Positions 1 to 7,121 of a DNA stretch of 17,927 nt are shown here, piece after piece. Below the pieces are notes generated by a model that was given only the letters and a program-made list of their open reading frames with translations, did not search any database and was not told the DNA's origin. Source of the stretch: Pseudomonadota bacterium (GTDB lineage: Bacteria; Pseudomonadota; Alphaproteobacteria; UBA8366; JADFVY01); NCBI GenBank assembly GCA_030671915.1, contig DAOVHN010000003.1, positions 1-17,927 of the forward strand. Reading direction: 5' to 3'. Positions within the stretch are counted from its first letter, which is position 1. Every line of letters starts with the position of its first letter. The position numbers and the translations under genes were made by a program.

Positions 1-1
1 C

Positions 2-745
2 AAGACAGAATTCCTGGCCAATATGAGCCACGAATTGAGGACACCCATGAACGCTATCATGGGATTCTCGGAAGTCATGAAGAACGAGATGTTTGGCCCG
101 CTTGGAAAGGACCGGTACGTCGAATACGCGGAGGATATCCACCTGAGCGCAAATCATTTGCTGGCCATTATCAGCGATATACTGGATCTGGCCAAGGCCG
201 AGGCCGGCACGATGACGATCGACGAGTCCGACTTCGATCTTTGCGAGTTGGCAACTGAATCGATGCGCATATTGAGGGCGCAGGCGGGAATGAAGGGCTT
301 GGTTTTTGTGCTCAATACGCCGGTCTCCCCGCTCCTATTGCGCGCCGACCAGAGACTCGTTCGGCAAATGATCATCAATGTTGTCGCCAACGCCGTTAAG
401 TTCACCGAACCCGGGGGCAATGTCGATGTTACTGTCAGCCATGACGCCGACACCGGAGGAGGCTTGTTCACGGTATCTGATACTGGGATCGGTATGACAA
501 AGGATGAGGTCCAACGCTGTGTCGAACCCTTCGCACAGATCGAAAGCGCCTATACGCGCAACCAACCCGGCGCCGGCCTCGGCCTGCCGATGGTAGCCAA
601 GATCATGGCACTCCATGGCGGCGATTTTAAATTGCACAGTACCGTCGGCCAGGGGACGACGGCGATTGCCAGTTTCCCGCTGGAACGAACCCTCACCGCA
701 CACGGCGATTATCGCCGCCTGCAGCCCGCCGCACATTCAAAATGA
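2..745 (+). CDS. Sensor histidine kinase, C-terminal part (5' end outside window)
   Basis: Two-component sensor kinase that autophosphorylates on histidine and passes the phosphate to a response regulator. The frame is already open at base 2, so the gene starts upstream and only the DHp and catalytic domains are visible. The H-box reads MSHELRTPMNAI, with the phospho-acceptor His at visible residue 10. The N-box (NVVANAVKF) lies at about residues 126-134, the G1 box (DTGIG) at about 160-164 and the G2 box (GAGLGL) at about 190-195, so the ATP-binding core looks intact. No receiver domain follows; the protein ends about 50 residues after G2. The missing N-terminus would hold the sensory part (PAS, membrane or other), so the signal cannot be named. 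It converges on the PilZ-methyltransferase gene with only 7 bases between the stop codons. Whether the two are functionally linked is unknown. Confidence 0.93.
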   Translation, partial: KTEFLANMSHELRTPMNAIMGFSEVMKNEMFGPLGKDRYVEYAEDIHLSANHLLAIISDILDLAKAEAGTMTIDESDFDLCELATESMRILRAQAGMKGLVFVLNTPVSPLLLRADQRLVRQMIINVVANAVKFTEPGGNVDVTVSHDADTGGGLFTVSDTGIGMTKDEVQRCVEPFAQIESAYTRNQPGAGLGLPMVAKIMALHGGDFKLHSTVGQGTTAIASFPLERTLTAHGDYRRLQPAAHSK

Positions 746-752
746 CCTGCCC

Positions 753-2198
753 TTAAGGCCGCCGGAGATACATCAGTAAGACCTGTCCTGTGGAATCCGT
801 TTTGACCGCGGCGTGGGCCGTGTCGAGCCCTTCCGCCATAGCCCACATCTGCGCCTCGTCGCGATAGTGAAGGCTCCAGTCGCAGATCACCTCCATCGGC
901 CAGAACGTACTCTCGACGGTATTTTTCACATTACCGATCACCAAGGTACCACCTGGCGCGAGCTGCCGGTACAGCGAAGCAACGAAATTGCGGGCCCGGC
1001 CAGGCGACAGGTAATCGGCCAGCCCCATTGAATAAATAAGATCCTGCGGGGCGAGTGGCGCAAACATATCCTGCCCCTTCAGCATCTCCATAAACGAGAC
1101 TTGAAGACACGAAACCTGGGCGGCGCCGGAAGACGCAAGGGTCAGCGGGTATATCTTGTCGTAGGCATGAGCCAGCGCTTCCTTCTCCTGGTCGATCAGG
1201 GTAAATTCGACCGGCCTTGGCGGGCGCTGCTGGCGAAGATAATTCTGCACTTCCTGCGCCGGGCCCGCCCCCACGCTCGTGATGCGCGCCGTGCCGCCGC
1301 CAGCTTCACTGATCATGATTTCCGTAATCGTCTGCTGCATTGCTTCCATACGCGCAGTGACGCAATGGCCGATCTCCAGCCCTAGTCGGTGTACGAGCCG
1401 TGCGAAAAGCGTGCTTCCCTCATATTCCCATTCATAAATTTTATTCATGAACAGGAAATCGCCGGGATATCCGAGCGGCTTCTCGTAAGCGCGCCGGCAT
1501 ACTGGACCAATTTGAAATTCCGGGGTCAGAAGCCGCTCCGTATAGAGCTTGACGGAACCAAGCGCTTCCGGATCGTCGATCAGGGGGATAACCAGTTCGT
1601 TGGCCCGGCGCCACAATGCCCGCCATTCGGGAATTATGCGCTCTTCGCACAATCCGAGAATCTCTGCCGCATCGTTCTCGTCGATGGGTTTCACACCGTT
1701 CGTAACGCGTCGTTGTTGCGCCAGGAACCCGTCGTATCGGCGCAGCATATCCAGTACGTCGGCGACGATCAACTTATAGGCCGGGTCCACATTGTCGGAC
1801 GGCTGCGCAAACTTCTGCAAATCATGGCGGACAAGAAGATCTTGCTGCTTGGTCACGAGACGGGCCACGTCAAGATAGTCGGTTATCAACCCCAGGCCGA
1901 TAACGACATTTTCGGGGCCCCTATGGACCCTGCTTACCCTGGCTGTTCCTTCATGCAGCACCGTGCGGCCTACCCGCATGCGGTAGTCGACGGTTTCTCC
2001 AACCTGGTTCGCCAGAAGCCGGTTTATCGGAGCGAGCAAGGCAAGGCCGGTCATGCTGACGTCCTGGACGTCGAACTCTTCGCCGCCTATTTCGACACAG
2101 GGTCCAAGCTTCCCAAACAGTGGACCTGCCGGAAAGCGTTCCGCCCTGTAATAAATCTTTTTGCCCTCCGCTCCGGAAAGCTGTTCGTATGTCCGCAT
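753..2198 (-). CDS. PilZ-like domain plus SAM-dependent methyltransferase (PhcB-like)
   Basis: A two-domain protein of 481 aa from the chosen start. The N-terminal ~115 residues look like a PilZ barrel: DVSMTG at about 46-51 fits the DxSxxG motif, and a Gly-Leu-Gly strand follows. The usual RxxxR c-di-GMP arginine motif is only RAER (about 18-21). A helical linker (about 120-240) leads to a YPGDFLFMNKIY stretch (about 244-255) and then a class I methyltransferase fold: motif I SVGAGPAQEV (308-317), an acidic residue after strand 2 (LIDQ, D336), DLIYSMGLADYL (386-397) and LAPGGTLVIGNV (413-424). The YPGD region plus this methyltransferase recalls proteins annotated as 3-hydroxypalmitate methyl ester synthesis (PhcB type); that is recall, and the substrate is unproven. 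The start at 2198 is chosen for an AAGGA six bases upstream. In-frame ATGs at 2252 and 2267 would add 18 or 23 residues. Confidence 0.8.
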   Translation of the reverse strand: MRTYEQLSGAEGKKIYYRAERFPAGPLFGKLGPCVEIGGEEFDVQDVSMTGLALLAPINRLLANQVGETVDYRMRVGRTVLHEGTARVSRVHRGPENVVIGLGLITDYLDVARLVTKQQDLLVRHDLQKFAQPSDNVDPAYKLIVADVLDMLRRYDGFLAQQRRVTNGVKPIDENDAAEILGLCEERIIPEWRALWRRANELVIPLIDDPEALGSVKLYTERLLTPEFQIGPVCRRAYEKPLGYPGDFLFMNKIYEWEYEGSTLFARLVHRLGLEIGHCVTARMEAMQQTITEIMISEAGGGTARITSVGAGPAQEVQNYLRQQRPPRPVEFTLIDQEKEALAHAYDKIYPLTLASSGAAQVSCLQVSFMEMLKGQDMFAPLAPQDLIYSMGLADYLSPGRARNFVASLYRQLAPGGTLVIGNVKNTVESTFWPMEVICDWSLHYRDEAQMWAMAEGLDTAHAAVKTDSTGQVLLMYLRRP

Positions 2199-2683
2199 CC
2201 CTGTTCCTTTTATCTCCCATGATTTTTTTTCATGGCCGGTGTCGGAGGACATGTCGGTTGCAATCATGTCGGCGACACCTACAGAATGAATTACTGTATA
2301 TCGAAACGCTTTATCATGCTCCGACAGGCGTTTTCCAAAACCCCCAACAGCCGCGTCTCAAACGGTCTCTTGGTTTCCCAATCTTATATCGATTATTATT
2401 TCTTCTGCAATTACTTTCTTTTCTCCTGGCCTTATGCCCACCCATTCCAAGTCTAAGGTATATTTATATTTCTACCTCGAACTGCATATAACTCTTTGCG
2501 AGTCCTTGGGGCTTGGCGATTCCCTCGAACGGCTTCAAGGCCTGCGGTTCGGCAGCCATTCGTCCGCTTATCGACAATTCGGCGTTCACGGCATGCGTTG
2601 AAAGAGCGAGACTTCGTGGGGCGTAGGCGCGCTTCAAGCTTGGCCGAGGCCGGCCTGCTCCCCACGCAGCGGGCCGCACGATC
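2199..2683. other. 485-bp intergenic region, partly AT-rich, no convincing gene
   Basis: This is the upstream region of the PilZ-methyltransferase gene and the downstream region of the LLM oxidoreductase gene. Bases from about 2280 to 2480 are clearly richer in A+T than the surrounding genes. Short open frames exist on both strands but lack a good ribosome site or recognisable protein. The only one with a faintly protein-like reading is the minus-strand frame 2464-2679. No tRNA, rRNA, CRISPR or strong terminator hairpin was seen by eye. Confidence 0.6.
2310..2338 (-). promoter_or_regulatory. Candidate sigma-70 promoter for the PilZ-methyltransferase gene
   Basis: Read on the minus strand, TTGGAA (-35, 4/6 matches) and GATAAA (-10, 4/6) are separated by 17 bases in the AT-rich leader. 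Transcription would start near 2303. That leaves a leader of about 105 nt to the 2198 start or 36 nt to the ATG at 2267. This is a by-eye match only. Confidence 0.3.
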
Positions 2684-3643
2684 TCAGCGGTAACGGTGGA
2701 TGATCTTCTCGCCGAAGAAGCGGGTTCCCTCGATCGGCGGCATGGGCTGGATCACCACATAATCGACGCCGGCCCCGGCCCACCGGTCGATGCGCTCGCA
2801 CACAGCAGCTTCGTCGCCGGTGAGGTTGGCCTGCAGCACATCGTCCACCGTGGGCGGGATGGGGAAGCGGTGGCGCCGTTCCTCGGCATACATCTCGGCC
2901 CATTTCAGGGTTTCGTCCGCCCCCTTGTCCGCCAGGCCAACAGCGGAGACCGCAACGCCAAAGGGGCGGTCTCGGCGCTTCGCACGCATGCCGGCGACGA
3001 GACCGGCCACGATGTCCGGCGCCTTTGAGTACATGAACCAGACGTCGCCGTGATCGGCCATCAACTGCTGCGTCGGTTCCGAATCGCCGGCGATCCAGAT
3101 CGGTGGGTAGGGCTTTTGCACCGGTTTGGGGTTGCAGCAGGCGTCCTTCATCGTGAAATGCTCGCCGGCGAAACTGAAGACCTCCTCGGTCAGCAGCCCG
3201 CGCACGATATGCAGTGTCTCGTCCAGCCGCGCGACGCGCACCAGCCCCTCGTCGCTCCATTGCGGAAAGCCGTATGATTTGGCCTCGTCGGCGAACCAGC
3301 CGGAGCCAGGCGCATAGATCACCCGGCCGCCAGTGATCTGGTCCAGCGTGCAGAGAATTTTTGCGGTCAGCCCCGGATGGCGAAAAGTGTTGTTGACCGA
3401 ATGGCCGCCCAGTTTCACCCGCTTGGTCAGCGCACCCAGCGCCGTTATGGCGGTCCAGAATTCCAGCACCGGGCCGGAACGATCCAGATGCGCATTTTCC
3501 ACATGGTCTGGGATCCAGATCGAATCGAACCCCAGATCCTCGGCCATGCGCGCCATTTCCAGCGTATAGTCGAAGGCTGAAGAAGCCGCCCCCATCTCCC
3601 CCTGAATATTCAGCCGCAGGCCGAATTTTACCTTCGGCGCCAT
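2684..3643 (-). CDS. LLM-class flavin/F420-dependent oxidoreductase
   Basis: A 319-aa luciferase-like monooxygenase family protein (TIM barrel). These enzymes use FMN or F420 to oxidise or reduce small molecules; the substrate cannot be read from sequence. Family features are the N-terminal barrel strand KFGLRLNIQGE, AEDLGFDSIWIPDHV (a typical helix-strand of the family), an ITALGALTKRVKLG segment, DQITGGRVIYAPGSGW, and PPIWIAGDSEPT near the phosphate-binding end. The start at 3643 is favoured because AGGGAGGGG lies about seven bases upstream. The longer in-frame start at 3736 would add 31 residues with no family character. The length fits the family. It is a lone gene: the next minus-strand gene lies 485 bp downstream and its 5' side faces the lipoprotein gene. 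Whether it uses F420 depends on whether the host makes that cofactor, which this window does not show. Confidence 0.88.
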   Translation of the reverse strand: MAPKVKFGLRLNIQGEMGAASSAFDYTLEMARMAEDLGFDSIWIPDHVENAHLDRSGPVLEFWTAITALGALTKRVKLGGHSVNNTFRHPGLTAKILCTLDQITGGRVIYAPGSGWFADEAKSYGFPQWSDEGLVRVARLDETLHIVRGLLTEEVFSFAGEHFTMKDACCNPKPVQKPYPPIWIAGDSEPTQQLMADHGDVWFMYSKAPDIVAGLVAGMRAKRRDRPFGVAVSAVGLADKGADETLKWAEMYAEERRHRFPIPPTVDDVLQANLTGDEAAVCERIDRWAGAGVDYVVIQPMPPIEGTRFFGEKIIHRYR

Positions 3644-3841
3644 TGCCGACCCCTCCCTGTGTTTGTCAGTTTTTCCATAACCGACAGTGCCACAAACCCG
3701 GCCCATTGCGCGGCCGGTCATTCGAAAGTGAAGCATGGATCGCGAAAGCCTGACGCCATGATATTACGGCAGAATGGAAATTCGCGCTTTTCATATGCAT
3801 ACAAATAGAATAGTGATCGTTTGATAACTATGTACCGCGGC

Positions 3842-3849
3842 AGGAGGAA
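3842..3849 (+). promoter_or_regulatory. Strong Shine-Dalgarno for the small lipoprotein gene
   Basis: AGGAGGAA lies eight bases before the ATG at 3858. It supports that short gene as real and fixes its start. Confidence 0.75.
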
Positions 3850-3857
3850 GCCGATCC

Positions 3858-4214
3858 ATGCAACGCCGCATCGTCAAATTAGCCCTGCCATTGCTTTGCG
3901 CCCTTGTGCTGTCGGGCTGCGGCATACCGCTGATCGCCGGAATGACGCTTGCAGAATTGAGCGCCGCCGGCTCATTGGTCTCCACGGCCGCGACGGGCAA
4001 GGGGCTCGGCGAGCATGCCATGGATGCCGCGACCGGGCGGGATTGCCGTATTTTCGAATCCATGATCCGCACCAACCGAAAGCTATGCGAGCGTAAGGAC
4101 TCGCTGGCGCTCGAGAAGGACTGGAAGGGTCTTGCCAGTATCGACGGCGTACCCTACACGGCCTCGCCCGACCAGGACCTCGGTTCGGAACCCCGCAATA
4201 CCAGGGGAGGGTAA
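3858..4214 (+). CDS. Small predicted lipoprotein of unknown function
   Basis: A 118-aa protein with a classic lipoprotein signal: basic MQRR, a hydrophobic stretch, then the lipobox LSGC with the lipidated Cys at residue 21. The mature part is short and largely hydrophilic, with a GKGLGEHAMDAATGRDC segment (residues 48-64) and one more Cys at about 78. A similar 'TGKG...DH...A.GKDC' pattern is recalled from other uncharacterised alphaproteobacterial lipoproteins; this is memory, not a search. The start is set by AGGAGGAA eight bases upstream. It is divergent from the LLM oxidoreductase (214 bp apart) and converges on holC with only six bases between stop codons. No function is assigned. A longer frame on the opposite strand (3874-4698) is judged a shadow. 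Confidence 0.8.
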   Translation: MQRRIVKLALPLLCALVLSGCGIPLIAGMTLAELSAAGSLVSTAATGKGLGEHAMDAATGRDCRIFESMIRTNRKLCERKDSLALEKDWKGLASIDGVPYTASPDQDLGSEPRNTRGG

Positions 4215-4220
4215 CCCACC

Positions 4221-4667
4221 TTACGCCTTCTTTTCCCAGCCCTTGTCGGTCTGTTGCCAATAGGTGACCTCGTGGCCGGCCTCTTTCCAGGTTTTCCAGT
4301 GGCCGCGGGCGCGTTGCAACGCTTCGTCGTCGCGCCCGTCGAACATTTCGCAGCAGAGTTCGAAGTTCGCGGGATCGGCGAGCTCCGACCCGTCCACCAG
4401 GAAGACGACATGGGCGCCGTTGGGGTTTTCCTCCTCTGTGGTCAGCCAGACCGGCTGTTTGTCGGCGTGGCCTTCCTTTTTCGTCCCGTGCGGCAGGAAC
4501 CCGTCCTTGTCGTAAATCCACAGCAGCGCATTCAACGCCTCCACCCGCTCGTCCGAGCGCGCAATCACGACCGCCCGCCAGTCGCGCTGCAGCGAGGTCT
4601 GCAGCATCTTCGGCAGCACCTGTTCCAGTGGGCTGCGCTCCAGGTGGTAGAAGCGGATTTCGGTCAT
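4221..4667 (-). CDS. holC: DNA polymerase III chi subunit
   Basis: Chi (HolC) is an accessory subunit of the replicative polymerase; with psi it links the clamp loader to SSB on the lagging strand. This 148-aa protein has the family's typical length and N-terminus (MTEIRFYHLERSPLEQVLPKM), the central ERVEALNALLWIYDKDGFLPHG stretch interrupted as usual for a nucleotide-binding-like fold, and VVFLVDGSE in the C-terminal half. The ATG at 4667 is chosen because it matches the family N-terminus; the 13 extra upstream codons do not. No strong Shine-Dalgarno is visible. It lies downstream of pepA on the same strand, a pairing common in proteobacteria, but about 100 bp away because a large hairpin repeat occupies the spacer. 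Confidence 0.92.
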   Translation of the reverse strand: MTEIRFYHLERSPLEQVLPKMLQTSLQRDWRAVVIARSDERVEALNALLWIYDKDGFLPHGTKKEGHADKQPVWLTTEEENPNGAHVVFLVDGSELADPANFELCCEMFDGRDDEALQRARGHWKTWKEAGHEVTYWQQTDKGWEKKA

Positions 4668-4690
4668 GGGCGGTAAGAAAGTTGAACCAC

Positions 4691-4738
4691 GGAGGCACGG
4701 AGACACAGAGAATAATTTTTCTGTGTCTCCGTGCCTCT
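4691..4738. repeat. Long palindromic hairpin made of degenerate 8-mers in the pepA-holC spacer
   Basis: The left arm (4692-4712) and right arm (4717-4737) pair over 21 positions with one G-U pair and a four-base loop (TAAT). The outer part is built from three near-copies of an octamer: CCACGGAG (4688-4695), GCACGGAG, ACACAGAG. It lies after the pepA stop and 24 bases before the holC start. There is no terminal U-run, so it is not a standard terminator. The look of the sequence recalls CACGGAG-type interspersed intergenic repeats seen in many unrelated bacteria; that recall is unverified. Confidence 0.85.
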
Positions 4739-4767
4739 ATGGATAACAGTCCTTCCCACCGTGCTTC

Positions 4768-6246
4768 CTACTTCTCGTAATTATCCGCCACGAAGCGGTC
4801 GAGCAGACGGACGCCGAAGCCGGTGGCGCCTTTCGGGACGGTCGGCTTGGCCTCCTTCGACCAGGCCATGCCGGCGATGTCGAGATGCGCCCAGGGCGTC
4901 TTGTTGACGAAGCGTTGCAGGAACTGCGCCGCGGTGATCGACCCGGCGTCGCGGCCGCCGATGTTCTTCATATCGGCAGCGTCGGACTTGATTTTCTTGT
5001 CGTAATTGTCGTGCAGCGGCATGCGCCAGACCTTCTCGCCGGTCGCCGTGCCGGCCGCGAACAGCCGGTCCGCCAGCTTGTCGTCATTGGCGAACATGCC
5101 GGCATATTCATGGCCGAGGCCGATGACGATGGCGCCGGTCAGGGTCGCCAGGTCGACGATGAATTGCGGCTTGAATTTGTCCTGGCAGTACCACAGCACG
5201 TCGGCCAGCACGAGGCGGCCTTCGGCGTCGGTGTTCAGTATCTCGATGGTCTGGCCCGACATGGATTTCACAATGTCGCCCGGGCGCTGCGCCTTGCCGT
5301 CGGGCATGTTTTCCACCAGCCCGACGAGCCCCACAACATTGGCCTTCGCCTTGCGGCCGGCCAGTGCCTTCATCAGCCCGATAACAGTGCCGGAGCCGCC
5401 CATGTCCCATTTCATCTCCCCCATGCCCGCGCCGGGCTTGAGCGAGATACCGCCGGTATCGAAGGTGACGCCCTTGCCGACGAAAGCGACCGGCTTCTTC
5501 GATTTCGCCGCGCCGTTCCATGACATAACGACGATGCGCGATTCCCGCTCGGAGCCCAGGCCGACGCCCAGCAACGCGTCCATGCCCAGCTTGGCCATCT
5601 TTTTTTCGTCCAGGATCTCCACCTTGACGCCCAGTTTGGTGAGTTCCTTGCACTGCTCGGCCAGCGATTCGGGGTAGATCACATTGCCGGGCTCGGACAC
5701 CAGGTCGCGGGTGAAAATCACACCGTCGGCGATCTTGTCCATCGGGCCGTATACCTTGCGCGCCTTGGCGGCGCCCTGCACGCCGACCTTGACGGTCTTC
5801 AGCGTCGGCTTGCCGTTGTCATTGTCCTGTTTGGTCAGGTACTTGTCGAAACGGTAACTCGCCAACCGTGCCCCCAGCGCCACATTGGCCGCGGCGGCGG
5901 TCAAATCCTTCGTGCCCGAATCGACGATAATCGTGACCTCCAACGATCCGGAGTTCTTCAGCTTGCCGACGACATTGCCGCCCAGCGCCTGCTGTTCCAA
6001 TTCGCCGAAATCCTTGCCGGTCCCGGCCAGCAGGATGCGGTCCAGACCGCCGCCCGCCGGCGCCACGATCTCCAGCGACTGCCCCTTCTTGCCCTCGAAC
6101 CTGCTGGCCCCGATGGCGCGTTTGATCGCCCCCTTGGTCTGCTTGTCCAGGTTCTTCGCGGCAGGCGACAGCTTCTTGCCCGCCTCGACCAGCACGACAA
6201 CGGCACCCTTCGTGGGCAAGGCAGGCTCGGCAAATGAAATTTTCAT
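4768..6246 (-). CDS. pepA: Leucyl aminopeptidase (M17)
   Basis: Cytosolic two-metal aminopeptidase that removes N-terminal residues in peptide turnover; in E. coli PepA also binds DNA. At 492 aa it has the usual length: an N-terminal macro-like domain (about 1-165) and a C-terminal M17 catalytic domain. The signature NTDAEGRL is at 338-345. Metal and catalytic positions line up with the E. coli enzyme at a constant offset of 12: K258, D263, K270, D281, D340, E342 and R344. The ATG at 6246 has GAGGG about six bases upstream. The following gene is holC. A TAGAAT hexamer at 6302-6307 on the minus strand could be its -10 box, but no matching -35 was found. Confidence 0.97.
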   Translation of the reverse strand: MKISFAEPALPTKGAVVVLVEAGKKLSPAAKNLDKQTKGAIKRAIGASRFEGKKGQSLEIVAPAGGGLDRILLAGTGKDFGELEQQALGGNVVGKLKNSGSLEVTIIVDSGTKDLTAAAANVALGARLASYRFDKYLTKQDNDNGKPTLKTVKVGVQGAAKARKVYGPMDKIADGVIFTRDLVSEPGNVIYPESLAEQCKELTKLGVKVEILDEKKMAKLGMDALLGVGLGSERESRIVVMSWNGAAKSKKPVAFVGKGVTFDTGGISLKPGAGMGEMKWDMGGSGTVIGLMKALAGRKAKANVVGLVGLVENMPDGKAQRPGDIVKSMSGQTIEILNTDAEGRLVLADVLWYCQDKFKPQFIVDLATLTGAIVIGLGHEYAGMFANDDKLADRLFAAGTATGEKVWRMPLHDNYDKKIKSDAADMKNIGGRDAGSITAAQFLQRFVNKTPWAHLDIAGMAWSKEAKPTVPKGATGFGVRLLDRFVADNYEK

Positions 6247-6319
6247 GGGTCCCTCTGGATAATTCCGCGCGGCGGACCGAAGGGCCCGCTATTGGAGAGG
6301 GATTCTAGCGGATGGTTTG

Positions 6320-6345
6320 AAAAAGAAAAGGCCCCCGTTGCGGCC
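6320..6345 (-). terminator. Possible weak intrinsic terminator after the ubiA-dprE1-dprE2 cassette
   Basis: On the minus strand, just after the dprE2-like stop, a GGCC...GGCC inverted repeat with an 8-base middle is followed by TTTTCTTTTT. The U-tract is convincing but the perfect stem is only four base pairs, so termination here is a guess. Confidence 0.35.
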
Positions 6346-6361
6346 AGCTTCACCTAACGCT

Positions 6362-7117
6362 CTATATGTTCATCTTCTTGAAGATGAATTCCGGGATGTG
6401 GCGGATGATGTTCATGATGCCCCACCAGAAGAACGGGACGTAGACCACGTGGCGGCGCTTCCTCGCGGCATTCAGGCAAGCGCGGGCGGCCTGGTCGGGG
6501 CTGGCGACCAGGAACATGCCCTCGATGCCCCAGGTCATGTCGGTGTCCATGAAGCCGGGTTTGATCGTGGTGACGGACACGCCCTTGCGGAACAGGCGGG
6601 CGCGCAGGCCCTGCAGGTAGGTATTCAGGCCGGCCTTGGCGGAACCGTAGACATAATTCTTTAGCCGCCCGCGGTCGCCGGCGACCGAGCTGAGCACTAC
6701 CACATGGCCGTCGCCCTGCTCTTCCAGATGCGGGGCCAGGCGGTGCAGGACAGAGAGCGCGCCGGTGTAGTTCACAGCGATGGAGCGTTCGGCCAGGGCG
6801 AAGTCGGTATCAATCTCGTCCTGTTCCGGCATCGCGCCGAAGGCCAGGAAGACATTCAGGAAACCGGCGCGATTGACCGCGTCCTCGACGAAGGCGGCGT
6901 GGCTGGCCACGTCCTCGGCGTCGAAGGCGATGACGTCGACGTCGCGGCCGGTGCGGACGGAGACATCCTCGGCGGTGCGCCCCAAATCGTCCATGTCGCG
7001 GCCGGCCAGGATGATATCGGCGCCGTCCTCGGCCGCGGCGCGCGCGAAGGCCCGCGCTACCGACGACGAAGCCCCCAGGACCAGCCATGACTCCTTGCGA
7101 TTTTTATTCGATGTCAA
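6362..7117 (-). CDS. DprE2-like short-chain dehydrogenase (2'-keto reductase of DPA-type pathway)
   Basis: A 251-aa classical SDR. Visible elements are the NAD(P)-binding GASSSVA loop (15-21), N116, and the catalytic set S144-Y157-K161 (SSVAGDRG... then YGSAK). The SSVAG-DRGRLKNYVYGSAKAGL region and the hydrophobic/basic C-terminal tail (VYVPFFWWGIMNII) resemble mycobacterial DprE2, which reduces the 2'-keto intermediate made by DprE1 to give polyprenylphosphoryl-D-arabinose. The pairing with an upstream DprE1-like gene supports this over a generic SDR role. The reading frame has no ATG near the start. TTG at 7117 is the first usable start codon after an in-frame stop, with AAGGGGATAAGG just before it. 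It starts four bases after the dprE1 stop, so the two are probably translationally coupled. Enzymatic role is inference. Confidence 0.82.
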   Translation of the reverse strand: MTSNKNRKESWLVLGASSSVARAFARAAAEDGADIILAGRDMDDLGRTAEDVSVRTGRDVDVIAFDAEDVASHAAFVEDAVNRAGFLNVFLAFGAMPEQDEIDTDFALAERSIAVNYTGALSVLHRLAPHLEEQGDGHVVVLSSVAGDRGRLKNYVYGSAKAGLNTYLQGLRARLFRKGVSVTTIKPGFMDTDMTWGIEGMFLVASPDQAARACLNAARKRRHVVYVPFFWWGIMNIIRHIPEFIFKKMNI

Positions 7118-7121
7118 GGCC

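Noticed and set aside
2232..2456. 74-aa plus-strand frame in the AT-rich gap
   Set aside because: No ribosome site, unusual Phe/Tyr-rich composition from AT-rich DNA, and no recognisable family.
3650..3700. TGGCAC-type sigma-54-like site before the LLM oxidoreductase gene
   Set aside because: The TGGCAC half is present on the minus strand but the -12 GC element is absent at the right spacing.
3874..4698. 274-aa minus-strand frame across the lipoprotein and holC
   Set aside because: Arg/Pro/Ala-rich shadow of holC in another frame and of the lipoprotein on the other strand; both real genes have better evidence.
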